Of a stretch of 64,000 nucleotides of DNA, positions 17,496 through 27,930 are shown piece by piece (positions within the stretch are counted from its first letter, which is position 1; the number at the start of each line of letters is the position of its first letter). The translations under genes were made by a program, and so were the position numbers. The notes under the pieces were generated by a model. That model made no database searches, was not told the DNA's origin, and worked only from the letters and a program-made list of their open reading frames with translations. Origin of the DNA: JACJWR01 sp963842975 (GTDB lineage Bacteria; Actinomycetota; Actinomycetes; S36-B12; UBA10799); contig CAWJIH010000006.1 of NCBI GenBank assembly GCA_963842975.1, positions 62,001 through 126,000 on the forward strand, in the 5' to 3' direction.

Positions 17496-19870
17496 AAGCA
17501 GCACTGCCTCACAGGTCCTATCTGCTGATACCGCCAGCTGTGGTGGCCTGGATCGTAGCGATGATCGTTCCCCGCGGGTCGGCGGGCATGGTCGTTGGAT
17601 TGCTTGTTGTGGGGCTGCTGACGTTGGCAGTGGCGGCTTGGGCTTGGCTGGCCCAGCCGACGGCTGCGGCAGTCGGTTGGGCCGTGGTCGCGGCTGCGGC
17701 GGTCCTGGTGGCCGTGAGCAGCGTGCTCCACATTGTGGTGCGGGATGCCGAGCCCTGGCCCGAACTCATCGAGCAACGGACCCTCATCTCGGCGGATCTG
17801 GAGGTGGTGACGCCCGCACGCCAGGTCACTGGTGGGCCGGTCTGGCAGGCGCAACGAAACGAACAGAGATTCTCCGCGAAGGTGCTCAACATGGCCGCAG
17901 CGCAAGGGGCTTGGCAGGTGGGAAGCCGAGTTGCTGTGGTCGCCACGCTGCCCGACGAGAGTGCACTGCTGCGACCCGGGGATCGGCTACGCGGTGACTT
18001 CCGGGTGACGGCGGCGTCCCAGCCACACCTTGGACATTCGGCGTCCTTGCGGTCGGCGGATTCGGTGGCCGAACCGAAGCGTAACGATGCCTGGACCGCC
18101 GCAGTCACCACACGTTTGCGTGAAGCGCTGCCGGCGCGAGCGCCGGAGCAGGCGAGCCTCGTGTTGGGGATGGTCTTCGGCGAGGATTCGGGGCTGTCCG
18201 AGGCCAACCAGCAGGCCATGCGCACGTCGGGGTTGTCTCATCTCACCGCGGTGAGCGGCGCCAATATTGCCATCGTCACCGGTGCGGTGCTGCTCGTCGG
18301 GAGATTCGCCGGTCTATCGATGAGGCTGGCCCTGGCACCCGCGCTGGTGGTGTTGGCTGCCTACGTCGCCGTCGTCGGCCCGGAACCGAGTGTGATCAGG
18401 GCTACGGCCATGGCCCTGATCGGTATCGCAGGTATCGCGCTCGGGGGCGGTTCCGGAGTAGCCGCACTTGCCTTGGCCGTGACCGGATTGTTGATTCTTG
18501 ATCCGTGGTTGGCCTACTCGCGGGGCTTCGCGCTGAGTGCAGCGGCCACGGCCGGGTTGATCGCCATGGCAGTGCCCGGACGGGTATTGGTACAAGAGGC
18601 ATCACAGCGGGTGCCAAGCTGGCTGCAAGTGCCGGTCACCGCCGTGCTGGCTGCGGCATTGACTGCGCTAGCTGCGGGCATCGCGACCACTCCCTTGATT
18701 GCGTCCTACGGGCAAGGAATGTCAGTCATCTCGGTAGTCGCCAACGTGGCGGCTGCGCCGATGGTTCCGTTTGTGACGGTCGCCGGACTGGTGGTGACGT
18801 TGCTGGCTTGGGTGCTCCCGCCGCTAGCCGAGCTGGGTGCGGTGCTGCCCGTGGCCGGGGCCGGCTGGATCCTGCAGGTCGCCGATTGGGCTGCCGCCGT
18901 TCCCGGTGGTCGAATTCCATGGCCGGAAGGTGTCTGGCCCGCATTGCTGCTCACCGCCCTTCTAGTGGGACTACTCGTGCTGGGCATCCGCTGGCGATGG
19001 GTACCGATTCTGGTGTCGGTCACGATCGCCGCCGGGAGTGTGGTGGCAGCAGTGGTTCCGGGCAGCCTGGGTGGCCCGACCAAGGGCTGGCTGGTGGTGG
19101 TGTGCGATGTCGGCCAAGGTGATGCGACCCTGCTTCGGACCGGGGAAACCTCGGCGGTACTGGTGGATGCTGGACCGGAACCGACCTCGGCGGCTGACTG
19201 CCTGCGACGTCACGGCATCAACCAAGTGCCGGCGGTGATTCTCAGCCATTTCCACGCCGACCACGTCACTGGGGCCGCCACCGTGGTTGAGGCCTTCGAC
19301 CCGAGCGACATGCTCGTATCTGCCTTGCCGGAACCTGCGGACACCTACCGCGCCACTCTGGCCGCCATTGCCTCCGTTGGTCATCCCGAGCGCGTCGTTC
19401 CGCGACAGGGTCAGCAGTTCACTGCGGGCTGGGTGTCGCTCACCGTGCTCGGCCCGAGCCGGGTCATCCGTGAGGGTTCGGCGCCGAACAACGCCAGCCT
19501 GGTGCTCAGCGCAACTGTGACGTCCCCGCACGGCCGAGCCAGTGTGCTACTCACCGGAGACATTGAGCCAGCGGCCCAGCGATTGCTGCTGACGTCGGTT
19601 CCGCCGCTCGACGTAGATGTCGCCAAGATCCCGCATCATGGCTCGGCCAATCAACACCCCGCCTTTCCCTCCTGGGCCGGGGCCGAGTTCGCCGTGGTCT
19701 CGAGCGGAGCTGACAACGACTACGGGCACCCCTCGGAGGAGACCGTGCAGACGTGGCAGGCTGCCGGGGCAACGGTGCTGCGCACAGACCTGGATGGTGA
19801 TGTCATCGCCGTCGCGCGGCCCGAGGGGCCCCCGGCCATGGTCACCAGGACTGTCAGCCGGTTTCGGTGA
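17492..19870 (+). CDS. comEC: ComEC/Rec2 DNA-uptake channel with metallo-beta-lactamase domain
   Basis: 792 aa. N-terminal helices, a DUF4131/OB-like segment (about 95-180), the competence channel domain (EASLVLGMVFGEDSGLS, HLTAVSGANIAIV, about 215-500) and a C-terminal metallo-beta-lactamase-like nuclease domain (DVGQGDATLL, SHFHADHVTG near 582-591, IPHHGSANQ, SSGADNDYGHPSE). It forms the inner-membrane channel for transforming single-stranded DNA. The HxHxDH-type motif and GHP box look complete, so nuclease activity is plausible. GTG start. Confidence 0.95.
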   Translation: MKAALPHRSYLLIPPAVVAWIVAMIVPRGSAGMVVGLLVVGLLTLAVAAWAWLAQPTAAAVGWAVVAAAAVLVAVSSVLHIVVRDAEPWPELIEQRTLISADLEVVTPARQVTGGPVWQAQRNEQRFSAKVLNMAAAQGAWQVGSRVAVVATLPDESALLRPGDRLRGDFRVTAASQPHLGHSASLRSADSVAEPKRNDAWTAAVTTRLREALPARAPEQASLVLGMVFGEDSGLSEANQQAMRTSGLSHLTAVSGANIAIVTGAVLLVGRFAGLSMRLALAPALVVLAAYVAVVGPEPSVIRATAMALIGIAGIALGGGSGVAALALAVTGLLILDPWLAYSRGFALSAAATAGLIAMAVPGRVLVQEASQRVPSWLQVPVTAVLAAALTALAAGIATTPLIASYGQGMSVISVVANVAAAPMVPFVTVAGLVVTLLAWVLPPLAELGAVLPVAGAGWILQVADWAAAVPGGRIPWPEGVWPALLLTALLVGLLVLGIRWRWVPILVSVTIAAGSVVAAVVPGSLGGPTKGWLVVVCDVGQGDATLLRTGETSAVLVDAGPEPTSAADCLRRHGINQVPAVILSHFHADHVTGAATVVEAFDPSDMLVSALPEPADTYRATLAAIASVGHPERVVPRQGQQFTAGWVSLTVLGPSRVIREGSAPNNASLVLSATVTSPHGRASVLLTGDIEPAAQRLLLTSVPPLDVDVAKIPHHGSANQHPAFPSWAGAEFAVVSSGADNDYGHPSEETVQTWQAAGATVLRTDLDGDVIAVARPEGPPAMVTRTVSRFR

Positions 19871-19944
19871 CGCAAGGTGACCGCAACCGTCACAGACCTT
19901 CCTGGTGTTCGCGACCCCGATCCCTGGTCTGGCATGCTGGCCAC

Positions 19945-20931
19945 ATGAGTCCGCCACCACGAGTGCTGGTTGTGCTCGGCGGCCAGGAGTATTTCGCCGA
20001 ACGCACTATCAGCGCGGCAATGGCCGCTTGGCAGGCGCAGGGTGCAGAGGTTTCGGAGGTTTCGGGAGGGTCCGCAGGAGTGTTGGCGGACTTGATGAAT
20101 GCCGCCTCGCCGGACTTGTTTGGGGGGTCACCAGTCATCGTGCTGCGGGATTTCCAGCTACTTGACGAGGCCAGCGGGTCCGCCGTGTGCGACATGATCG
20201 AAAACTCCACTGACACGGCGTGGGTGCTGCACCATCTTGGCGGGCGCGGGTCGACGAAGGTGCGCACCAGGCTGACCAAACTCGGCACCGTGGTCAAGGC
20301 TGAGCCGTTGAAAGGGCGTGCCGTCACCGACTTCGTCCTCGCGGAGTTTCGGCGGCAACGCAAGACAGCTGATCAGACGACGATCTCGCTACTCGTCGAC
20401 GCGGTTGGAGCCGATCCCAGGGGCCTTGCAAGCGCGGTCGCCCAGTTGTGTAGCGACATCGAGGCGGACCACATCGGCTCCGAGGATGCTGCCCAGTACT
20501 ACTCCGGGCATGTGGAGATCAAGGGATACGAAATCGCAGATGCTGTTGCCGCGCGCGATGTCGCCCGCGCCGTCGAACGGCTCCGGTTCGCGCTGCAGGA
20601 GGGCGGGACGCGAGCCGGCCTCATGACCGTCACCGCGTTGACCGTCACCTTCCAACGGATGGCCGCGGCGAAGACGGCCCGCGGTGGTTCAGCCGCGGCG
20701 GCCGATGTGGCGAGTGCGCTGAAGATTCCCGAGTGGATGGCAAGAAGCGCGGTGAACCAGGCACGGCAGTGGAGCCCCGATCAGATCGCTGACGCGATAG
20801 CAGCATTGGCTGAACTGTCAGTGCTCATGAAGGGTGGTTATGACGCTGCCTCCGCGCTGGCGGACGAGCAGAAGGCCTACGTGCTAGAGCGTGCCGTGAT
20901 TGAGATGGCGACTCAAGCGCACCAGTCCTAA
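19945..20931 (+). CDS. holA: DNA polymerase III subunit delta
   Basis: 328 aa. The clamp-loader delta fold begins VLVVLGGQEYFAERTISAA; SPVIVLRDFQLLDEAS, EPLKGRAVTDFVLAEFRR and the C-terminal helical collar (LRFALQEGGTRAGLMTVTAL, KIPEWMARSAVNQARQWSPD) match actinobacterial HolA. Delta opens the beta clamp during loading. ATG 19945 is preferred over 19867, which would lie inside comEC. comEA-comEC-holA is the standard actinobacterial order. Confidence 0.94.
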   Translation: MSPPPRVLVVLGGQEYFAERTISAAMAAWQAQGAEVSEVSGGSAGVLADLMNAASPDLFGGSPVIVLRDFQLLDEASGSAVCDMIENSTDTAWVLHHLGGRGSTKVRTRLTKLGTVVKAEPLKGRAVTDFVLAEFRRQRKTADQTTISLLVDAVGADPRGLASAVAQLCSDIEADHIGSEDAAQYYSGHVEIKGYEIADAVAARDVARAVERLRFALQEGGTRAGLMTVTALTVTFQRMAAAKTARGGSAAAADVASALKIPEWMARSAVNQARQWSPDQIADAIAALAELSVLMKGGYDAASALADEQKAYVLERAVIEMATQAHQS

Positions 20932-21074
20932 TCATCGGTGCTCGGCCGGTTGGCCAGGTTCCGGTTGGCCAGATCCGGCTCGCGATGTATCCATTTTCCG
21001 CACTTATTCGTCCATGATGCGACCAATGAAACGGTTGGCGAGCACTTCGCCACACGTCGGAAAGGAAACGAATC

Positions 21075-21314
21075 ATGCAGCGCAACGAAGGCAACCTGGA
21101 TCGAATCATCCGAGTGGCGGTGGCCATCGCCGCCATCGCCGGCGCCTGGGCGGTGGGATTTGGCTCGGTAGTCGGCATCGTGCTCGCGGTTGTCGCGGGG
21201 GTGATGCTGGTGACGGCCGCAGTTGGCTTCTGCCCGCTGTACCGGGTGTTCGGACTGAGCACCTGCCCGGTGAACACCAATTCGATCGAGCGTCAGCGCA
21301 CTCCGGTCGGCTGA
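21075..21314 (+). CDS. DUF2892 (YgaP-type) small membrane protein
   Basis: 79 aa, RBS GGAAAGGAAACG upstream. Begins MQRNEGNLDRIIRVAVAIAA, then two membrane helices and GFCPLYRVFGLSTCP, the DUF2892 (PF11127) pattern with its paired Cys near the C-terminus. Members occur alone or fused to rhodanese domains, and a sulfur-related role has been suggested. No rhodanese gene is nearby. The 143-base gap before it (20932-21074) holds only a repeated CCGGTTGGCCAG. Confidence 0.88.
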   Translation: MQRNEGNLDRIIRVAVAIAAIAGAWAVGFGSVVGIVLAVVAGVMLVTAAVGFCPLYRVFGLSTCPVNTNSIERQRTPVG

Positions 21315-21360
21315 GCCGGGCTGCCGGAATCCTCAGGACACCTCGCCTAGTCTGACCGAC

Positions 21361-22137
21361 ATGGAGCAGGCCGAACTCGCAGAGGTATTGCCGGCGGAGA
21401 TTCCAGGGCTACTTCGATACGCCACCGCGATGGTGCGCGACCCCGACTTGGCCCAGGATCTCGTCGGCGACACCTGTGTGCGGGCTCTTGAACGATCAGA
21501 GTCATTCCGGGCCCAGTCATCATTGGCCACGTGGTTGCATCGGATCCTGCACAATCTGGCGGTGGACCGAGCACGGTCTCGTCGTGAGGTGCCGGACTCG
21601 GACATCGCGGCTGAGGTGGAGCGGCGCTGGCAGGACAACGACTACACGGTGGACGCCGCGGTGGTTGTTGCCCGCGCCGAGACCTCGGCGGAGTTGCACG
21701 ATGCGCTCATCAGATTGCCCTATACACACCGGGCTGCCGTGGTACTCCACGATGCGCACGGCCTGACGGTTGCGGAGGTCGCGGAAGTCTTCGAGATCGG
21801 CCTGCCAGCGGCGAAGCAGCGGCTGCGGAGGGGACGGATGATGCTCGTGACTGCACTAGCTAATGGCGTGGAGCGCCGGGAGGCGGTTCGTGGCGTTCCA
21901 CTGAGTTGTTGGGAAGCCAGACGACATGTGAGCGACTACCTGGACAGAGAAGTCGACGCACGCACGGCGGCTGCGCTTGAGGCTCACCTGGCAGGTTGCC
22001 CGACCTGTCCAGCGCTATATCGATCGCTGGTTGCCACCACAGAGGCCCTGGCGAGCGAAAACGCGGCGGCGACGCGAGATTCGGACTCCACGATTCCGCC
22101 GGCTCTGCAGCGACGGTTGCGGTCGGTCCTCGGTTAG
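21361..22137 (+). CDS. ECF sigma factor fused to a zinc-binding anti-sigma (ZAS/zf-HC2) domain
   Basis: 258 aa. Sigma region 2 spans about residues 14-76 (YATAMVRDPDLAQDLVGDTC, WLHRILHNLAVDRARSRR), and region 4 about 110-165 (LIRLPYTHRAAVVLHDAHGL, GLPAAKQRLRRGR). A C-terminal segment, about 180-225, has C183 and H209-x3-C213-x2-C216, the zinc motif of ZAS anti-sigma domains. Normally the anti-sigma is a separate protein; here both are one chain, which suggests an autoinhibited sigma released by a redox or ligand signal. The stop overlaps the convergent rpsT stop by 4 bases. Its regulon is unknown. Confidence 0.85.
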   Translation: MEQAELAEVLPAEIPGLLRYATAMVRDPDLAQDLVGDTCVRALERSESFRAQSSLATWLHRILHNLAVDRARSRREVPDSDIAAEVERRWQDNDYTVDAAVVVARAETSAELHDALIRLPYTHRAAVVLHDAHGLTVAEVAEVFEIGLPAAKQRLRRGRMMLVTALANGVERREAVRGVPLSCWEARRHVSDYLDREVDARTAAALEAHLAGCPTCPALYRSLVATTEALASENAAATRDSDSTIPPALQRRLRSVLG

Positions 22138-22400
22138 GCGCTGACGCTCTCGGCAGCTTTCGCCAAGGCGCTCTTGCGGTTGGCTGCCTGGTTCTTGTGG
22201 ATAACGCCCTTCGAGGCAGCCTTGTCCAAGGCGCGGGACGCACGCTGGGCCGCGGTCTGGGCGGCGGCTGCGTCGCCAGCGTCCACAGCTTCCCGCACGT
22301 GGCGCACGAGAGTGCGTAGTTCGCTCTTGACCGACTTGTTGCGAAGTCGGTTCTTCTCGTTGGTGCGGTTGCGCTTGATCTGGGACTTGATGTTGGCCAC
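22134..22400 (-). CDS. rpsT: 30S ribosomal protein S20
   Basis: 88 aa. MANIKSQIKRNRTNEKNRLRNKSVKSELRT and NRKSALAKAAESVSA are typical bS20 sequences, basic and helical, binding 16S rRNA in the body of the small subunit. It is convergent with the sigma gene and divergent from lepA, as in other actinobacteria. The 197-base gap to lepA must hold both promoters; it contains a CGAGG/CCTCG stem near 22541-22555. Confidence 0.98.
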   Translation of the reverse strand: MANIKSQIKRNRTNEKNRLRNKSVKSELRTLVRHVREAVDAGDAAAAQTAAQRASRALDKAASKGVIHKNQAANRKSALAKAAESVSA

Positions 22401-22597
22401 GGTCTACCAATCTGCTGCGTTGTGCATGCTCGTGCACGCTCTTGCTTGCGTTGAGGGGTTTCTCTACTCGCGGAAGGCCATGGCGATCCGCGCAGGGCAG
22501 ACGACAGCAATGGCCAGAGCCCCAGTGTAGCGCAGTACCTTCGAGGCCAACCTCGCTCGGCCCGTGCACGGAACTACGGTCATGGGAAGATGGCCCG

Positions 22598-24460
<1,863 letters not shown>

Positions 24461-24604
24461 TGCTAGGTGCCTGGAAAGCAGCCCGAAGCGTGGCGGATCC
24501 CGAGCCCACAGAAGCTATCGGTTGACCCGGATGCAGGTGTTTGTGTGACTCCTGGGCCGTTTGCATCTAGACTCCACCACAACATGGTGAGATTCATCAC
24601 GTTC

Positions 24605-24624
24605 GATAGCGCATATCTGCTATC
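24605..24624. promoter_or_regulatory. Inverted repeat GATAGC-N8-GCTATC upstream of acyl-CoA ligase
   Basis: GATAGC (24605-24610) and GCTATC (24619-24624) form a symmetrical site 64-83 bases before the ligase start, in the otherwise gene-free 24461-24687 interval. The spacing suits an operator for a TetR or similar dimeric repressor, as is common for fatty-acid genes; the regulator is unknown. Confidence 0.35.
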
Positions 24625-24687
24625 AAAACCCGTAGTCTAAACCAACATCCAGCCGAGGTTCGGCTGGTGGAATCGGAGGAACCTGCA

Positions 24688-26547
24688 GTGGAAATCACCA
24701 AGGCGCGGGAGACGTTGCCGCAACAAAACACGACTGTTGCGCAAATGTTGATTGATCGAGTGGCGAAGACGCCGGACCGAGAGGCATTCCGCAAGCCCAC
24801 GGCCGAAGGCGGATGGCAGTCGTTCACATGGAAAGAGTCGTTCGACGAAGCCACCCTGGTGGCGGCAGGGCTGCTCGCACTGGGGCTGAAGACCGAAGAA
24901 CGTGTCGGCATTGCCTCCAACACTCGTCTCGAGTGGATCATGAGCGACCTCGGCATCATGCTCGCTGGCGGCGCCACGACGACCGTCTACCCGTCGACCG
25001 GGGAAGAAGACGTCGCCTACATCCTGGCCGATGCCGATGTGGTGATCCTCTTCGCCGAAGACGAATCCCAAGTTGCCAAGGCGCGTGCCACTCGGGATCA
25101 GCTTCCGGATCTGCGCAAAGTCATTCTGATTGATGGCGAAGGCGACGGCGACTGGGTGATCAGCTCCGCCGAGTTGCACGAACTCGGACGCAAGTACCTG
25201 GCGGAGAACCCCGACGGCGTCAACGAGCGCAGCGCTTCGATCTCGCCGGACAACCTGGCGACCCTCATCTACACCTCCGGTACCACCGGCAAGCCCAAGG
25301 GCGTGGAACTCACCCACTCCAATTGGACCTACGAGGGTGCCGCCATGGATGCGATCGGCATCCTCAACGTGGACGACGTGCAGTTCCTGTGGCTGCCGTT
25401 GGCGCACTCCTTCGGCAAGGTGCTCGAGGCCGGTCAGTTGCAGATCGGCTTCGCGACCGCGGTCGATGGTCGGGTCCCGAAGATTGTGGAGAACCTCCCA
25501 GTCGTCCAGCCGACCTTCATGGCTGGCGTGCCGCGAATCTTCGAAAAGATCTATGGCGGGGCGATCAAGAACGGCACCTCCGCGGGCGGTCTGAAGGCAA
25601 AGATCTTCAACTGGTCGTTTGAGGTCGGCAAGCGTGAATCCGCGAAGCGCCGGGCTGGTCAGCCGAGCGGCGGTTGGCAACTCAACCTCGCCCACAAACT
25701 GGTCTTCTCCAAGATCCACGAAAAAATGGGTGGCAAAATCCGTTACTTCGTGTCCGGTTCGGCGGCACTCTCCGGAACCATCGCGGAGTGGTTCGACGCG
25801 GCCGACCTCACCATCCTGGAGGGCTACGGCCTCACCGAAACGTCTGCTGCAACCTGCATCGTGCGGCCGGACAACGTCGTCTTCGGCACCGTTGGTGAGC
25901 CGATGGCGGGCACCGAAATCGGGATCGCCGACGACGGTGAAATCCTGGTCCGCGGCCCCGGCGTGATGCGCGGCTACCGCAACCTGCCAGAAGCCAACGC
26001 CGAGGTGTTCGAGCACGGTGACGGATGGTTCTCCACTGGTGACATCGGCCAGATCGACGAAAAGGGTCGGGTGAAGATCACCGACCGCAAGAAGGACCTG
26101 GTCAAGACCTCCGGTGGTAAGTACATTGCCCCCAGCGCCATCGAGGGCAAGTTCAAGGCACTCACTGACCTCGCGCAAGCGCTTGTGGTGCACGCCAACA
26201 ACCGGAACTTCGCCTCCGCTCTGGTGGCCCTCGACCCAGACGCAACTCTGGTCTGGGCCCAGGAAAACGGCATGGCCGCTAGCTGGCAGAACGGTCTCGG
26301 GCCGGTCACCGACGAGGAGTTGGCCCAGTTCAAGGCCATCGCGGACAGCGACGCCATGAGGGCCGCAGTCTCGGCCAAGATCGACGTGCTCAACACGGAA
26401 CTCAACAAGTGGGAAACCATCAAGAAGTTCGAGATCCTCGAAGCGCCGTTGAGCATTGAAACTGGTGAACTCACCCCGAGCCTGAAGGTCAAGCGCAAGG
26501 TGGTTGAGGACAAGTACCGCGACATCCTGGATTCCATGTACGCCTGA
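24688..26547 (+). CDS. Long-chain fatty-acid-CoA ligase (AMP-forming)
   Basis: 619 aa. The adenylate-forming signature is LIYTSGTTGKPKGVELTH (near residues 190-208). YGLTETSAATCIV and the DGWFSTGDIGQIDEKGRVKITDRKKDLVKTSGGKYIAP block (near 445-480) carry the hinge and the catalytic lysine region. It activates fatty acids as acyl-AMP, then as CoA thioesters, for beta-oxidation or lipid synthesis. GTG 24688 has GGAGG 8 bases upstream. It is followed by a strong terminator, so it is probably monocistronic. Confidence 0.95.
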   Translation: MEITKARETLPQQNTTVAQMLIDRVAKTPDREAFRKPTAEGGWQSFTWKESFDEATLVAAGLLALGLKTEERVGIASNTRLEWIMSDLGIMLAGGATTTVYPSTGEEDVAYILADADVVILFAEDESQVAKARATRDQLPDLRKVILIDGEGDGDWVISSAELHELGRKYLAENPDGVNERSASISPDNLATLIYTSGTTGKPKGVELTHSNWTYEGAAMDAIGILNVDDVQFLWLPLAHSFGKVLEAGQLQIGFATAVDGRVPKIVENLPVVQPTFMAGVPRIFEKIYGGAIKNGTSAGGLKAKIFNWSFEVGKRESAKRRAGQPSGGWQLNLAHKLVFSKIHEKMGGKIRYFVSGSAALSGTIAEWFDAADLTILEGYGLTETSAATCIVRPDNVVFGTVGEPMAGTEIGIADDGEILVRGPGVMRGYRNLPEANAEVFEHGDGWFSTGDIGQIDEKGRVKITDRKKDLVKTSGGKYIAPSAIEGKFKALTDLAQALVVHANNRNFASALVALDPDATLVWAQENGMAASWQNGLGPVTDEELAQFKAIADSDAMRAAVSAKIDVLNTELNKWETIKKFEILEAPLSIETGELTPSLKVKRKVVEDKYRDILDSMYA

Positions 26548-26569
26548 TAGGCATCCAGCACGTCACTCG

Positions 26570-26620
26570 AACTCCCGGCAGTCGTTCACACCGCAAGGTG
26601 GGCCGACTGCCGGGAGTTTC
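26570..26620 (+). terminator. Strong intrinsic terminator
   Basis: A perfect 15-bp stem, AACTCCCGGCAGTCG (26570-26584) against CGACTGCCGGGAGTT (26604-26618), 19-nt loop and a trailing T run. It lies 23 bases after the ligase stop and 25 bases before the hemW start. Confidence 0.9.
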
Positions 26621-26644
26621 GCTTGCGCAGGTAGCTGGCATGTG

Positions 26645-27895
26645 ATGATCGTGGCTGTGCAGGACTTTCCAGCTTCTTCCGCCGCGACGCCACCGCCAGC
26701 CCCCGGGGCATCGTTGATCGATGCCGTTTCCGGACGCTCAAAGGACGGCCCGCTTGGCGTCTACGTGCACGTCCCGTATTGCGCGAGCAGATGTGGCTAC
26801 TGCGATTTCAACACCTACACCGCTGACGAACTCGGCCCCGGGGTGCGTCGCGAGACCTACGTTGACGACCTCCGCGCCGAGATCGATCTCGTCGCTGCAG
26901 ATTGGCACCCGGGCCGGCCGGTCAACACCGTCTTCTTCGGAGGTGGCACTCCGACGCTGTTGCCAGCAGAGCACCTCGTCGCGGTGCTGGATCACATCAA
27001 GGGGACGTTCGGGCTGCAAGCCAATGCCGAGGTCACCACCGAGGCGAATCCGGAATCGGTGGACCGTGACTACCTTGCGCACCTTCGCCGGGGCGGTTTC
27101 ACCAGGCTCAGTTTGGGCATGCAGAGTGCTTCGGCTCGGGTGCTGTCGGTGCTCGGACGCCAGCACCGACCGGGCCGTGCTCTGGCTGCCGTCGATGAGG
27201 CGAGGGACGCAGGTTTCGATCGGATCAGTCTGGATTTGATCTATGGCACGCCGGGGGAGTCGGCTGCGGATTGGCATGATTCGTTGACGGCGGCGGTGGA
27301 CTCTGGAGTGGACCATGTCTCGGCTTACGCGCTGACGGTGGAGGAGGGGACGGCGATGGCCGCGGCTGTGCGGCGTGGTGTGATCCCGCTGCCAGATCCT
27401 GACGTGGCTGCAGCCCGATACGAGGTGGCCGACGAAGTGCTCACGGCAGCGGGCCTTGACTGGTACGAGATTTCCAACTGGGCGGCCGCTGGGCACGAAT
27501 GCCAGCACAACCTGGGGTACTGGAACGTGGAAGGCGAGTGGTGGGGGTTTGGTCCAGGTGCCCACGGCCACGTGGACGGGGTGCGGTTCGTCAACGTCAA
27601 GCACCCCCGGACCTATGCGGCGGCCATCGCAGCAGGCCAATTGCCGATTGCCGAACACGAGGTCCTGTCGCCCCAACAGCGTCGGATCGAAGCAATCATG
27701 CTGGCGGTGCGGTTGCGCGACGGCGTGTTCCCGTCGGACGTCGACGCCGGCGTGAGCGGCGGATCATCGCCAGTTCTCGAGGCTTTGGTCGCCGAGGGGC
27801 TCATGTCGCAGGAAGGCGAACGTTTTGTGCTGACTCGCCACGGCAGGCTCTTGGGTGACACCGCAACGATGCGCTTGCTTGAGTCGCGTCGCTAG
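26645..27895 (+). CDS. hemW: HemW-like radical SAM heme chaperone
   Basis: 416 aa. The radical-SAM Cys motif is YCASRCGYCDF (CX3CX2C), followed by FFGGGTPTLL, TTEANPESV, RLSLGMQSASARVLSVLGR and a HemW C-terminal domain. HemW binds heme and the Fe-S cluster and inserts heme into respiratory enzymes; it lacks the coproporphyrinogen-oxidase-specific N-terminal features of HemN. ATG 26645 is the closest start to the conserved GVYVHVPYC; an internal GTG at 26651 is also possible. The gene is placed before hrcA, as in other actinobacteria. Confidence 0.93.
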   Translation: MIVAVQDFPASSAATPPPAPGASLIDAVSGRSKDGPLGVYVHVPYCASRCGYCDFNTYTADELGPGVRRETYVDDLRAEIDLVAADWHPGRPVNTVFFGGGTPTLLPAEHLVAVLDHIKGTFGLQANAEVTTEANPESVDRDYLAHLRRGGFTRLSLGMQSASARVLSVLGRQHRPGRALAAVDEARDAGFDRISLDLIYGTPGESAADWHDSLTAAVDSGVDHVSAYALTVEEGTAMAAAVRRGVIPLPDPDVAAARYEVADEVLTAAGLDWYEISNWAAAGHECQHNLGYWNVEGEWWGFGPGAHGHVDGVRFVNVKHPRTYAAAIAAGQLPIAEHEVLSPQQRRIEAIMLAVRLRDGVFPSDVDAGVSGGSSPVLEALVAEGLMSQEGERFVLTRHGRLLGDTATMRLLESRR

Positions 27896-27930
27896 GGATC
27901 GCCCTTGCGGGGCTTTCGCAGCCGTCCTCG

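Noticed and set aside
24637..26193. A 518-codon open frame antisense to the acyl-CoA ligase
   Set aside because: It mirrors the ligase in high-GC sequence, has no recognisable domain, and has no RBS. The plus-strand ligase has full family motifs.
26504..26644. Longer start for hemW
   Set aside because: It would run through the terminator hairpin at 26570-26618; ATG 26645 is the better start.
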